A DNA stretch of 64,000 nucleotides from an uncultured Lachnospiraceae bacterium. GTDB lineage: Bacteria > Bacillota > Clostridia > Lachnospirales > Lachnospiraceae. The stretch spans positions 1 through 64,000 of the forward strand of contig CANQSA010000009.1 in assembly GCA_947626415.1 (NCBI GenBank), given 5' to 3'. The notes beneath the pieces are model-generated. The model had not been told where the DNA came from. It did not search any database and saw only the letters and a list, made by a program, of their open reading frames with translations. The first letter of the stretch is position 1; every line of letters begins with the position of its first letter. Both the position numbers and the translations under genes were made by a program. Positions 17,051 through 25,752 of the stretch are shown here, piece after piece.

Positions 17051-18028
17051 ATGGTTACTTCAAGGATCAGGGCAGCCGGTTATTACGTCCCGGAACACGT
17101 TGTGACGAATGAAGATCTGACAAAACTGGTGGATACCAGCGACGAGTGGATTCGTACCCGTACCGGGATCCGGGAACGCAGAATCGCGATGAACGAGGGG
17201 ACGACCGATCTGGCGGCAAAGGCGGCCGCGCGGATTCTGGAACAGGCGGGAATAGACGCCGGAGAGATCGATCTGCTTTTGGTTGCTACGATTACCGGGG
17301 ATTATGCCATGCCGTCAACCGCATGTATGGTACAGGAGCGGATCGGCGCGGTGAACGCGACGGCGTTTGACCTGACGGCGGCGTGTTCCGGATTTATCTT
17401 CGCTTTGTGTACGGCGGATAAATTTTTGCGGTCCGGCGGCTATCGGCGGGCTCTGGTGATCGGCGCGGAAATGCTTTCCAAATCGGTGGACTGGCTGGAC
17501 CGGAGCACCTGTGTGTTATTTGGAGACGGCGCCGGCGGTGTGCTGCTGGAACGAAATGAAGACGGTACGGACGGGATCCTGGCGGAGCTGCTCGGCAGCG
17601 ACGGGTCAAAGGGAATGGCGCTGACCAGCGGATTATTTCCGGCGGCTAATGTTTTTAACAGAAAGACCGGATGCCGGCCGACTTCAATCCTGATGGACGG
17701 CAGGGAGATCTTTAAGTTCGCTACGAAACAGATTCCGGCGAATATCGAGGAACTGTTGGCAAAGACCGGTACGGAGAAAACGCAGATTGCACATGTAATC
17801 CTGCATCAGGCCAACGAGCGTATCATTCAGGCGGTTGCCGGGAAACTGCAGATGCCGGAGGAAAAATTTTTCTGCAATATCGCGCAGTATGGCAATACTT
17901 CTTCGGCCAGTATTCCTATTGCGCTGGCGCAGATGCTGGAACAGGGGTTGATCAAACCGGGAGAAACCGTGGTTTTGTCGGGATTTGGCGGTGGTCTGAC
18001 CTGGGGCAGCGTGCTGATCCTTATGTAG
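17051..18028 (+). CDS. fabH: Beta-ketoacyl-ACP synthase III
   Basis: FabH condenses acetyl-CoA with malonyl-ACP to start fatty acid chains. The protein has 325 residues counted from the ATG at 17051, which has GGAGG at the right distance. A TTG four codons upstream overlaps that site and is unlikely. The catalytic triad is complete: Cys112 in TAACSGF, His252 in HQANERI and Asn282 in YGNTSS. The glycine-rich end GFGGGLTWG is also typical. It opens the fatty acid synthesis region and carries its own promoter and FabT-like operator. acpP follows after 130 bases and has a separate promoter. Confidence 0.97.
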   Translation: MVTSRIRAAGYYVPEHVVTNEDLTKLVDTSDEWIRTRTGIRERRIAMNEGTTDLAAKAAARILEQAGIDAGEIDLLLVATITGDYAMPSTACMVQERIGAVNATAFDLTAACSGFIFALCTADKFLRSGGYRRALVIGAEMLSKSVDWLDRSTCVLFGDGAGGVLLERNEDGTDGILAELLGSDGSKGMALTSGLFPAANVFNRKTGCRPTSILMDGREIFKFATKQIPANIEELLAKTGTEKTQIAHVILHQANERIIQAVAGKLQMPEEKFFCNIAQYGNTSSASIPIALAQMLEQGLIKPGETVVLSGFGGGLTWGSVLILM

Positions 18029-18062
18029 GAAGTATAAATTTGCAAAAATTTACAGAAAAGGG

Positions 18063-18092
18063 TTTACAAAAAAGAAACAATCGGTATATAAT
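18063..18092 (+). promoter_or_regulatory. Promoter of acpP
   Basis: TTTACA (18063-18068) and TATAAT (18087-18092) are spaced by 18 bases, 67 bases before the acpP start. A separate promoter fits the high level of ACP needed by cells. Confidence 0.65.
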
Positions 18093-18158
18093 CATTCATG
18101 TGCATCATCCTCGAATGAGATGAGATAGAAAGTAGTGAGTTATCAGGAGGAAGTAGAA

Positions 18159-18380
18159 ATGGTATTTGACAAGATCAAAGAGATCATTGCTGAGCAGACA
18201 GGAAAAGATGAAGATGAAGTAACGATGGATACGAACATCAAGGACGATCTGGATATTGACTCTCTGGATCTGTTCCAGATCATTAACGACCTGGAAGATG
18301 AGTTTGGCGTTGACTTTGGTGAGAATACGGAATTTGAGACCGTCGGCGATGTTGTGAAGTTTGTGGAAGAGAATCAGTAA
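18159..18380 (+). CDS. acpP: Acyl carrier protein
   Basis: The product is a 73-residue, strongly acidic carrier of growing acyl chains. The phosphopantetheine attachment serine lies in the standard motif DIDSLDLFQ, and the protein ends in an acidic helix. The ATG at 18159 is preceded by AGGAGG. An in-frame GTG eight codons upstream lies before that site and is rejected. A strong terminator follows, so acpP is separated from fabD. In many Firmicutes an enoyl-ACP reductase gene (fabK) sits at this point, and it is absent here. Confidence 0.97.
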   Translation: MVFDKIKEIIAEQTGKDEDEVTMDTNIKDDLDIDSLDLFQIINDLEDEFGVDFGENTEFETVGDVVKFVEENQ

Positions 18381-18409
18381 GCATAGTTCAAATAAGCGGT
18401 ACACGAATG

Positions 18410-18464
18410 GAAGGGGCAGTTGACGGAACAGAATCGTTGGAATTCTGATTGCCCCTTCTTTTTT
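18410..18464 (+). terminator. Terminator after acpP
   Basis: The outer stem GAAGGGGCA with TGCCCCTTC is followed by six T. An inner stem formed by AGAATC/GATTCT-like segments lies in the loop. It should end most transcripts before fabD. Confidence 0.85.
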
Positions 18465-18476
18465 ACAGGGAAAATA

Positions 18477-18492
18477 ATTTGATAATCAAAAT
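18477..18492. promoter_or_regulatory. FabT-like operator upstream of fabD
   Basis: ATTTGATAATCAAAAT is palindromic and repeats the TTTGAYAATCAAA core found before fabH. It lies 28 bases before the fabD start. TTTACA at 18462-18467 could be the -35 box of a fabD promoter, but no good -10 box is visible. Confidence 0.6.
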
Positions 18493-18519
18493 AAATAAGG
18501 CGGACAAAGGAGAGCAAAG

Positions 18520-19497
18520 ATGAAAACTGCGTTTTTATTCAGCGGGCAGGGCGCGCAGTACGCCGGCATGGGAAAGGAATTTTACGAGACCTGTCCCGGC
18601 GCCAGAGCTGTGTTTGAACAGGCGGAAGAAGCGCTGGGGATTTCCATGAAAGCGCTGTGTTTTGCGGACGACGAACGGCTGAACCTGACGGAATACGCCC
18701 AGCCGGCGATTTTGACAATGAGTATGGCGGCGCTGGCGGTTCTGCAGGAATATGAAGTCCATGCGGATGTAATGGCAGGGCTGAGTCTGGGAGAATATTC
18801 CGCGTATGTGGCAGGCGGCGCTTTAGCGTTTCCGGAGACGGCGGCGCTGGTGAGAAAGCGCGGAAGGTTTATGACAGAGGCGGTTCCGGCGGGAGACGGT
18901 GGGATGTTTGCTATTATCGGCTTGGACGGCGATACGGTGGAAGCGATCTGCAGAGAGGCTTCGGCAGTCGGCTATGTGGCGCCGGCCAATTATAACGCGC
19001 CGGGGCAGATCGTGATCGCCGGACTGACAGCGGCGGTGGAGAAAGCGGCGGCTTTAGCAAAAGAAAGAGGCGCTAAAATGGCAGTTCGGCTTAATGTAAG
19101 CGGCCCGTTTCATACGGCGCTTCTGCAGCCTGCGGCGGAGAAGCTGAAGGCTGAGTTGGAAACCGTTTCCTGCTCGCCTCTCCGGATTCCGGTTTACACA
19201 AATCTGACGGCGGAGAAGATAAAGCCGGAAGATGATCTGCGGGAAATTCTTGCGAAGCAGGTTGTCAGTCCGGTGCGGTTTGAACAGATTGTCCGGAATA
19301 TGTACGAAAAAGACGGCATAGATACGTTTATTGAGATCGGACCGGGCAAGGCGTTAAGCGGTTTCGTAAAGCGGACCTTAAAAAATGTGACGATCTGCAA
19401 TGTGGAAGACAGGGCGACGCTGGAAAAAACGCTTGCGAGTCTGCAAAAACAGAAAACGGTTTGTAGTGAGGTTGGAGGAGAGCATGCAGAAGGTTGA
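18520..19497 (+). CDS. fabD: Malonyl-CoA:ACP transacylase
   Basis: FabD transfers malonyl groups from CoA to ACP. The 325-residue protein has the nucleophile Ser89 in GLSLGEYSA and His198 in SGPFHT, together with the early GQGAQ motif. AAAGGAGAG precedes the ATG. The gene begins the second part of the cluster after the acpP terminator and a FabT-like operator. Its 3' end overlaps fabG by 14 bases, giving translational coupling. Confidence 0.96.
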   Translation: MKTAFLFSGQGAQYAGMGKEFYETCPGARAVFEQAEEALGISMKALCFADDERLNLTEYAQPAILTMSMAALAVLQEYEVHADVMAGLSLGEYSAYVAGGALAFPETAALVRKRGRFMTEAVPAGDGGMFAIIGLDGDTVEAICREASAVGYVAPANYNAPGQIVIAGLTAAVEKAAALAKERGAKMAVRLNVSGPFHTALLQPAAEKLKAELETVSCSPLRIPVYTNLTAEKIKPEDDLREILAKQVVSPVRFEQIVRNMYEKDGIDTFIEIGPGKALSGFVKRTLKNVTICNVEDRATLEKTLASLQKQKTVCSEVGGEHAEG

Positions 19498-20224
19498 TTT
19501 AAAAAATAAAACAGTGGTTGTGACCGGCGCCGCAAAGGGGATCGGGAAAGCAATCGCGCTGGAGTTCGCGAAAGCCGGAGCCAATATCGTGCTGAATTAC
19601 AGAAGCAGTGTGTCGGAGGAGACAGTTGCGGAGATTACCGGATATGGCGTAAACTGTTTGCCCGTTCAGGGAGATGTGAGCAGCTTTGCAGAGGCCGAAC
19701 GGGTAATCGAAGCGGCAAAGGAGCAGTTTGGCAGTGTGGATGTACTTGTCAACAATGCGGGGATCACAAAAGATATGCTGCTGATGCGGATGACGGAGGA
19801 AGCGTTCGACGCTGTGATCGCCGTCAATCTAAAGGGTGCTTTCAATATGATCCGGCACGCCAGTAAGCTGATGCTGAAACAGAAAAGCGGCACGATCCTG
19901 AATCTGTCTTCCGTAGTGGGAGAGACCGGAAATGCCGGGCAGGCTAATTATGCGGCTTCCAAGGCCGGGATCATCGGGCTGACCAAATCGACGGCGATGG
20001 AGCTGGCGTCCCGCGGGATTACCTGCAATGCTATCGCGCCGGGCTTTATCGAGACGGATATGACGGACGTGCTGAAGGAAGAGATGAAAGAAGCGCTGAA
20101 GAACCGGATTCCGTTGAGATGTTTCGGCCAGCCGGAGGATGTGGCAAGGACAGCGGTCTTTCTGGCTGAGAATCCTTATATTACCGGACAGGTTATCAAT
20201 GTGGACGGCGGCATGGTCTGCTGA
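19484..20224 (+). CDS. fabG: 3-oxoacyl-ACP reductase
   Basis: FabG is the NADPH-dependent short-chain dehydrogenase of the elongation cycle. The protein has 246 residues from the ATG at 19484, which is preceded by TTGGAGGAGAGC. The cofactor motif TGAAKGIG is at residues 14-21. The active-site residues are Ser143, Tyr156 and Lys160 (NYAASK). Longer readings of the frame extend into fabD and are not supported. The stop codon is 13 bases from the fabF start. Confidence 0.96.
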   Translation: MQKVDLKNKTVVVTGAAKGIGKAIALEFAKAGANIVLNYRSSVSEETVAEITGYGVNCLPVQGDVSSFAEAERVIEAAKEQFGSVDVLVNNAGITKDMLLMRMTEEAFDAVIAVNLKGAFNMIRHASKLMLKQKSGTILNLSSVVGETGNAGQANYAASKAGIIGLTKSTAMELASRGITCNAIAPGFIETDMTDVLKEEMKEALKNRIPLRCFGQPEDVARTAVFLAENPYITGQVINVDGGMVC

Positions 20225-20237
20225 AAAAGGAGAAGCG

Positions 20238-21473
20238 ATGGAACGAAGAGTTGTTATTACCGGAATGGGCGCGGTTACTCCACTGGGGAATACCGTGGAA
20301 AGTTATTGGGAAAACCTGAAGAACGGGGTATGCGGGATTGATCATATTACCCGGTTTGATCCTACGGATTTTAAGGTAAAGATTGCCGGTGAAGTGAAGA
20401 ATTTTGAACCGGAATTATATATGGAGAAAAAGGAACTGAAGCGAAACGATCTGTATACGATCTATGCGATTGCCGCTTCCGTGCAGGCGTTTACGGACAG
20501 CGGGCTCGATATGGAACGGGAAGACGCGGGCCGTGTGGGCGTGATGATCGGTTCCGGGATCGGCGGGCTGATCACCCTGCAGGATAACATCACGCGTCTG
20601 GCGCAAAAGGGGCCGAACCGGGTGGCGCCGCTGTTTATCCCCATGGCGATCAGCAATATGGCGGCGGGCGTAGTGGCGATCCGGCTCGGCGCGAAGGGAA
20701 ACTGCCAGAATATTGTAACGGCGTGTTCTTCCGCGACGCATTCGATCGGAGACGCGTTCCGCAATATTAAGCACGGGTATCTGGATGTGTGTGTCGCAGG
20801 CGGCGCGGAGGCTTCCGTCTGTGAAATCGGGATTGCCGGATTTGCCAATCTGACGGCGCTTTCCACCAACCCGGATCCGAAGGACGCCTGCAAACCGTTT
20901 GATCGGGATCGGGACGGATTTATTCTGGGAGAAGGTTCGGGAATCCTGGTTTTGGAGGAATTGGAGCACGCGAAGGCAAGGGGAGCGCAGATCTATGCGG
21001 AACTGGCGGGCTTTGGCGCTACCTGCGATGCTTATCATATGACGAGTCCGGACCCGGAAGGAACGGGCGCCGCAGCTGCGATCCGGGCTGCGATGGCGGA
21101 GGCGGGGATCACCGCCGAACAGGTAGGCTATATCAACGCCCACGGAACCAGTACGCATGCCAATGACAGCGGAGAAACAAAGGCGATCAAGGCGGCGCTG
21201 GGCGAGGCGGCCTACCGGACACCGGTCAGCTCAACCAAATCTATGACGGGACATCTGCTGGGCGCCGCGGGCGCGATTGAAGCGGTGGCATGTGTTAAGG
21301 CGCTGCAGGAAGGATTCCTGCCGCCTACGATCAACCTGAAGCACCCGGACGAGGACTGTGATCTGGACTATGTGGCAAACACGGGCCGTCCGGCAGAGAT
21401 CGAGTATGTCCTGTCTAATTCCCTGGGTTTTGGCGGGCATAACGGCGTGCTTTGCTTTAAAAAGTGGAGGTAA
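20238..21473 (+). CDS. fabF: Beta-ketoacyl-ACP synthase II
   Basis: FabF elongates acyl-ACP with malonyl-ACP. The enzyme has 411 residues from the ATG at 20238, preceded by AAAAAGGAG. Cys163 lies in VTACSSATHS. The two catalytic histidines are in NAHGTST and SMTGHLLGAAG. Both length and motif spacing match the family. The stop codon precedes the accB start by only three bases, and the accB ribosome binding site lies inside the last fabF codons. Confidence 0.97.
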   Translation: MERRVVITGMGAVTPLGNTVESYWENLKNGVCGIDHITRFDPTDFKVKIAGEVKNFEPELYMEKKELKRNDLYTIYAIAASVQAFTDSGLDMEREDAGRVGVMIGSGIGGLITLQDNITRLAQKGPNRVAPLFIPMAISNMAAGVVAIRLGAKGNCQNIVTACSSATHSIGDAFRNIKHGYLDVCVAGGAEASVCEIGIAGFANLTALSTNPDPKDACKPFDRDRDGFILGEGSGILVLEELEHAKARGAQIYAELAGFGATCDAYHMTSPDPEGTGAAAAIRAAMAEAGITAEQVGYINAHGTSTHANDSGETKAIKAALGEAAYRTPVSSTKSMTGHLLGAAGAIEAVACVKALQEGFLPPTINLKHPDEDCDLDYVANTGRPAEIEYVLSNSLGFGGHNGVLCFKKWR

Positions 21474-21476
21474 GAT

Positions 21477-22031
21477 ATGGATTATCAGGAAGTCAAAGAA
21501 TTGATCGGAATTATAGAGGGAACGGATTTTACCAGATTTTCCCTGCATATAAACGGCGTGGAAGTCGAGATGGAACGCGGAGGCGGAGCCGATCCGGAAA
21601 CACAGAGCCGGCAGACAGCCGCACAAACAGCTGCGCAAACAGCTGTACAAACTGCCGCGCAGCCGGCCGAGAACGCCGCTGCTGCGGAACCTGTTATCCG
21701 GGCTGCACAGCCTGGCGGCGCATCGGAAAATGCATCGGAACGCACATCAGAACGCGCATCGGAGACCGCTCCGGAACGCGCGCAGGAAAATCCGGAGGGC
21801 CATTATGTAACCGCTCCCCTCGTGGGTACATTTTATGCAAGTCCCACGCCGGACGCGCCCGCTTTTGTCAAAGCAGGCGATTCCGTAAAAAAGGGAGATG
21901 TGCTCTGCATCGTGGAAGCAATGAAATTTATGAACGAGATCACCAGTGAATTTGATGGGACCGTTGCGGAGATCCTGGCCAAAGACCAGGCAATGGTAGA
22001 GTACGGACAGCCGTTGTTCCGGATTGTATAG
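21477..22031 (+). CDS. accB: Biotin carboxyl carrier protein of acetyl-CoA carboxylase
   Basis: The 184-residue carrier holds biotin on Lys150 in the motif EAMKF and shuttles carboxyl groups between AccC and the carboxyltransferase. The biotinyl domain covers about residues 108-184. The linker (about 45-107) is rich in Ala, Gln, Thr, Glu and Ser and is built of short repeats: AQTA-like units followed by SERA-like units, each 12 bases in the DNA. Such linkers give the domain mobility, and the DNA repeats suggest slippage. The last 21 bases including the stop are duplicated just downstream. Confidence 0.95.
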   Translation: MDYQEVKELIGIIEGTDFTRFSLHINGVEVEMERGGGADPETQSRQTAAQTAAQTAVQTAAQPAENAAAAEPVIRAAQPGGASENASERTSERASETAPERAQENPEGHYVTAPLVGTFYASPTPDAPAFVKAGDSVKKGDVLCIVEAMKFMNEITSEFDGTVAEILAKDQAMVEYGQPLFRIV

Positions 22032-22058
22032 AAACAGTTTCGGATTGTATAGAAACAG
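22018..22058 (+). repeat. Tandem duplication of the accB 3' end
   Basis: CGGATTGTATAGAAACAG occurs at 22020-22037 and again at 22041-22058, with a period of 21 bases. The copy includes the accB stop codon and adds spacer before fabZ. Confidence 0.85.
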
Positions 22059-22062
22059 GAAG

Positions 22063-22087
22063 GGAGCGGAAACGCTCCGGAAAGGAG
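22063..22087 (+). promoter_or_regulatory. Junction hairpin before fabZ
   Basis: GGAGCG, a GAAA loop and CGCTCC form a perfect six-base stem. The ribosome binding site GGAG follows after five bases. The right-arm CTCC could instead pair with that GGAG. This is the clearest member of a recurrent element described in the findings. Confidence 0.6.
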
Positions 22088-22091
22088 AACT

Positions 22092-22520
22092 ATGTTACTG
22101 AATACGAGAGAAATCATGGAGATTCTGCCTCACCGGAATCCGTTTTTGCTGGTGGACTGCGTGGAATCCATGGAGCCGGGGAAGAAAATCGTGGCCTACA
22201 AAAATGTGACGATGAATGAGCCGTACTTTCAGGGACATTTTCCGGGGCATCCGGTGATGCCGGGCGTACTGATTGTGGAAGCGCTGGCGCAGGCAGGCTG
22301 TATCGCGGCTTTGTCGGTGCCGGAAAACAAAGGGAAGATCGGATATTTTGGCGGGATCAACAACTGCAGATTTAAAAAGGTTGTGGAGCCCGGAGACGTC
22401 CTGCGGCTGGAAGTAGAGATGACAAAGGTACGGGGTCCGGTAGGAATGGGCGTGGCCGCCGCTTACGTAGGCGATCAGATCGCCTGCAAGTGTGAAATCA
22501 CCTTTATCATCGGAGATTAG
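22092..22520 (+). CDS. fabZ: 3-hydroxyacyl-ACP dehydratase
   Basis: FabZ dehydrates beta-hydroxyacyl-ACP in each elongation cycle. The 142-residue hot-dog protein has the catalytic His49 in [12 protein letters not shown] and Glu63 in VEALAQAG. The start is preceded by AAAGGAG. It lies between accB and accC, the usual order in Firmicutes. No fabA, fabM or second fabZ is present, so unsaturated fatty acid synthesis cannot be assigned from this window. Confidence 0.97.
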   Translation: MLLNTREIMEILPHRNPFLLVDCVESMEPGKKIVAYKNVTMNEPYFQGHFPGHPVMPGVLIVEALAQAGCIAALSVPENKGKIGYFGGINNCRFKKVVEPGDVLRLEVEMTKVRGPVGMGVAAAYVGDQIACKCEITFIIGD

Positions 22521-22553
22521 CGGAATTTATGACGGAGAGAAACGGAGAAAGCT

Positions 22554-23906
22554 ATGTTTCATAAGGTATTGATTGCGAACCGGGGCGAGATCGCGGTGCG
22601 GGTGATTCGTGCCTGCAGGGAAATGGGGATCGCGACGGTCGCCGTATATTCGGAAGCGGACCGGGAGGCTCTGCATACCCAGCTGGCGGATGAAGCGGTC
22701 TGCATCGGACCGGCCAGGGCGGCGCTCAGTTATAACAATATGCAGAATATCATTTCCGCGGCTGTAAAAATGAAGGTAAACGCCATTCATCCGGGCTTTG
22801 GATTTTTATCGGAAAACAGTACCTTCGCTTCCATGTGCGAGGAATGTCATATAAAATTTATCGGCCCCAGACCAGAGACAATTGACGCGCTGGGCAATAA
22901 AGCCAATGCCCGCGCCGCCATGATTGCGGCGGGCGTACCGGTGATTCCGGGCAGCGATGGGGTTATCAACACGCCGGAGGAGGCCTGCGCGGAGGCAGAG
23001 CGGTTAGGGTATCCGGTTATGGTAAAGGCGTCCGCAGGCGGCGGCGGAAAAGGGATCCGAATCGTAAGAAGCCGTGAAGAGATGGAAAACGCATTTCTGT
23101 CTGCCAAAAGTGAGACGAAAGCGGCGTTTAACGACGACGCTTTATATATGGAGAAGCTGATCGAACACGCCCGCCACATTGAAGTGCAGATCCTGGGCGA
23201 CCGTTACGGGAACGTGGTTCATCTGGGAGAACGGGACTGTTCCCTGCAGCGGAAAAACCAGAAGGTGCTGGAAGAGTCGCCTTCGCCGGCTCTGGACGCA
23301 CGAACCAGGGAGGCCATGTGCGCGGCGGCGGTCCGGGCGGCAAAAGCCGTTCACTATGAAAGCGCGGGAACGATTGAGTTTTTATATGACCGGTCCGGCC
23401 GGTTTTATTTTATGGAAATGAATACCCGGATCCAGGTAGAGCATCCGGTTACGGAAATGGTGACCGGCGTGGATATCGTAAAAGAACAGCTTCGGATTGC
23501 GGCCGGAGAGCCGCTGTCCTGTACGCAGGATGCGATTCGGTTAAACGGGCACTCCATTGAGTGCCGGATCAACGCGGAGCGGCCGGAGGCCGGGTTTGTA
23601 CCCTGTCCGGGCAGGATCGACTATCTGCTGATGCCCGGAGGCGGTCTGGGACTGCGGGTAGACAGTGCGGTTTACGCCAGCTATGAGATCCCGCCTTTTT
23701 ATGATTCCATGATTGCCAAGGTGATCACGCATGGAGAAAACCGGCAGGAAGCGATTGCGAAAATGAGACGCGCGCTCCATGAATTTGTGATAGAAGGGAT
23801 CGATACCAATCTCGATTTTCAGGAAACGATCCTGAACCATCCGCAATACGCCGCCGGAGAATTTGATACTTCATTTCTGGAACGGGAATTGATCCGGACA
23901 AATTAA
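22554..23906 (+). CDS. accC: Acetyl-CoA carboxylase, biotin carboxylase subunit
   Basis: AccC carboxylates the biotin on AccB using ATP and bicarbonate. The 450-residue protein begins with the biotin carboxylase N-terminal domain (KVLIANRGEIAVRVIRA). The ATP-grasp domain follows, with the glycine-rich loop KASAGGGGKGI near residue 160. EMNTRIQVEHPVTE, which holds metal-binding and catalytic residues, lies near 285-300. Length and order match the family. It lies 33 bases after fabZ and 21 bases before the carboxyltransferase gene. Confidence 0.97.
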   Translation: MFHKVLIANRGEIAVRVIRACREMGIATVAVYSEADREALHTQLADEAVCIGPARAALSYNNMQNIISAAVKMKVNAIHPGFGFLSENSTFASMCEECHIKFIGPRPETIDALGNKANARAAMIAAGVPVIPGSDGVINTPEEACAEAERLGYPVMVKASAGGGGKGIRIVRSREEMENAFLSAKSETKAAFNDDALYMEKLIEHARHIEVQILGDRYGNVVHLGERDCSLQRKNQKVLEESPSPALDARTREAMCAAAVRAAKAVHYESAGTIEFLYDRSGRFYFMEMNTRIQVEHPVTEMVTGVDIVKEQLRIAAGEPLSCTQDAIRLNGHSIECRINAERPEAGFVPCPGRIDYLLMPGGGLGLRVDSAVYASYEIPPFYDSMIAKVITHGENRQEAIAKMRRALHEFVIEGIDTNLDFQETILNHPQYAAGEFDTSFLERELIRTN

Positions 23907-23927
23907 GTGTGACAGGCAGGTTGGGCT

Positions 23928-25676
23928 ATGAACTTATTTAAAAAGAAAAATTATGTTTCGCTGCAGCCGGTCGGGGAAATGCGCGGCGAGCAGGAACCGG
24001 AGCCGCTGATACCGGAAGGCATGTGGCTGCAGTGCAAACACTGTAAAACGACCATATACAGAAAGGAAATCGATGCATATCGGATCTGCCCCAAATGCGG
24101 AGCGCACTTTCGGCTGGGAGCCCGGGAACGACTGGCTCTGCTCTGCGACGCGGGTTCGTTTCGGGAACTGGACGCGGATCTGAGTTCCCGGAATCCCATG
24201 GAATATCCGGACTATGAAAAAGTCCTGCGGCGGGCGCAGGAGAAATCCGGACTGAAAGAAGGCGTGGTTACCGGAATCTGTACCGTGTCCGGTCTGGAAA
24301 CCGTGATCGCCGTTCAGGATTCCAACTATATGATGGGCAGTATGGGCTCCGTAGTGGGAGAAAAGATCACGCGGGCGGCAGAGTACGCCACCGAACACCG
24401 GCTGCCGCTGGTGATCTTTACGGTATCCGGCGGTGCGAGAATGCAGGAGGGGATCATTTCCCTGATGCAGATGGCGAAGACCTCCGCGGCGATCAAACGC
24501 CATTCGGAAGCGGGACTTTTGTATATTACGGTTTTAACGGACCCTACTTACGGTGGGGTTACAGCCAGTTTCGGCATGCTGGGGGACGTGATTCTGGCGG
24601 AAGAAGGCGCCATGATCGGATTTGCCGGACAGCGGGTGATCCGGGATACGATCCGGCAGGAGCTGCCGGAAGGGTTTCAATGCGCCGGGTTTCAGCAGGA
24701 GCACGGCTTTGTGGACGCCATTGTGAACCGTCGGGAATTAAAAGCGGTGCTTGCCAGAATCTTACAGAGCGCGCAGCCGTCCCGGATTTCCGACGCGCAG
24801 ATTTCTGACATGCAGATTTCCGGATCGGAGCTGCCCGAGATGGGCAAACAGCTTTGCGCTTCGGATAAACCGGAAAAAGCCGCTATGGAATTTGTACGGG
24901 CGGCAAGAGAGATCCACCGCCCCACGGTACGGGAACTGATCGCCGGTATTTTTACGGATTTTCTGGAACTGCACGGAGACCGGCAGTTTCGGGACGATCC
25001 GGCTGTTGTGGGCGGACTGGCCCGGTTTTATGGGCAGGAAGTCACCGTGATCGGAATTCAGAAGGGCCATACGCTGGAAGAAAATATAGAGTCCAATTTC
25101 GGGCAGCCGCATCCGGAGGGCTACCGGAAGGCGCTGCGGCTGATGAAACAGGCGGAAAAATTTAAGCGGCCGGTGATCACACTGATCAATACGGCGGGCG
25201 CTTACTGCGGAATCGGCGCGGAAGAACGGGGACAGGGAGAAGCCATTGCCCGGAATCTGGCGGAGATGTCGGCGCTGCAGACTCCGGTTATCAGTATTCT
25301 GATCGGAGAGGGCGGCAGCGGAGGCGCACTGGCGCTGGCTGTCGGCGATCAGGTATGGGCGCTGGAAAACAGTATGTACGCGGTTTTGTCTCCGGAAGGG
25401 TTTTCCAGTATCCTTTGGCGGGATGCCGGGCGCGCGGCTGAGGCGGCGGAGCTGATGAAACTGACCGCTTATGATCTGCTGGAACATGGGATTATAGAAC
25501 AGATCATACCGGAGGCAGCGGAGGGGATCGCGGTAAATCCGGCTTACACGACCGCTGCGATTCAGGCAAGGCTGCTTGCTGCCCTGCCGAAGCTGTCGGC
25601 GCTGTCCGCAGAAGAACTGCTGGAACAGCGGTACGAAAGATTCCGCAGGTACGGAGAATTTTCTTCTTTGGATTGA
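23928..25676 (+). CDS. Fused acetyl-CoA carboxylase carboxyltransferase, beta plus alpha
   Basis: This single 582-residue protein joins AccD and AccA, which are usually separate genes. The AccD half (about 1-285) starts with a zinc ribbon, Cys36, Cys39, Cys54 and Cys57, and continues with the crotonase-like fold (GGARMQEG). The AccA half (about 315-582) starts with HRPTVRELI and has the oxyanion-type segments [13 protein letters not shown] and [12 protein letters not shown] linker of about 30 residues containing [14 protein letters not shown], an internal repeat, joins them. The product should transfer the carboxyl group from biotin to acetyl-CoA with fixed 1:1 subunits. No frameshift or internal start with a ribosome binding site is evident at the join. 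Confidence 0.93.
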   Translation: MNLFKKKNYVSLQPVGEMRGEQEPEPLIPEGMWLQCKHCKTTIYRKEIDAYRICPKCGAHFRLGARERLALLCDAGSFRELDADLSSRNPMEYPDYEKVLRRAQEKSGLKEGVVTGICTVSGLETVIAVQDSNYMMGSMGSVVGEKITRAAEYATEHRLPLVIFTVSGGARMQEGIISLMQMAKTSAAIKRHSEAGLLYITVLTDPTYGGVTASFGMLGDVILAEEGAMIGFAGQRVIRDTIRQELPEGFQCAGFQQEHGFVDAIVNRRELKAVLARILQSAQPSRISDAQISDMQISGSELPEMGKQLCASDKPEKAAMEFVRAAREIHRPTVRELIAGIFTDFLELHGDRQFRDDPAVVGGLARFYGQEVTVIGIQKGHTLEENIESNFGQPHPEGYRKALRLMKQAEKFKRPVITLINTAGAYCGIGAEERGQGEAIARNLAEMSALQTPVISILIGEGGSGGALALAVGDQVWALENSMYAVLSPEGFSSILWRDAGRAAEAAELMKLTAYDLLEHGIIEQIIPEAAEGIAVNPAYTTAAIQARLLAALPKLSALSAEELLEQRYERFRRYGEFSSLD

Positions 25677-25752
25677 GGAGGAATGATTCCGGCTAAAGCG
25701 GCGTATATAGTTATAGGATACAGACAGGTTTTGTTGCTGCGGGAGGATTTTT

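Noticed and set aside
23928-25676. A frameshift artefact creating the accD-accA fusion
   Set aside because: The frame is continuous, the linker is in-frame and repeat-bearing, and both halves keep all motifs; no disruption is visible.
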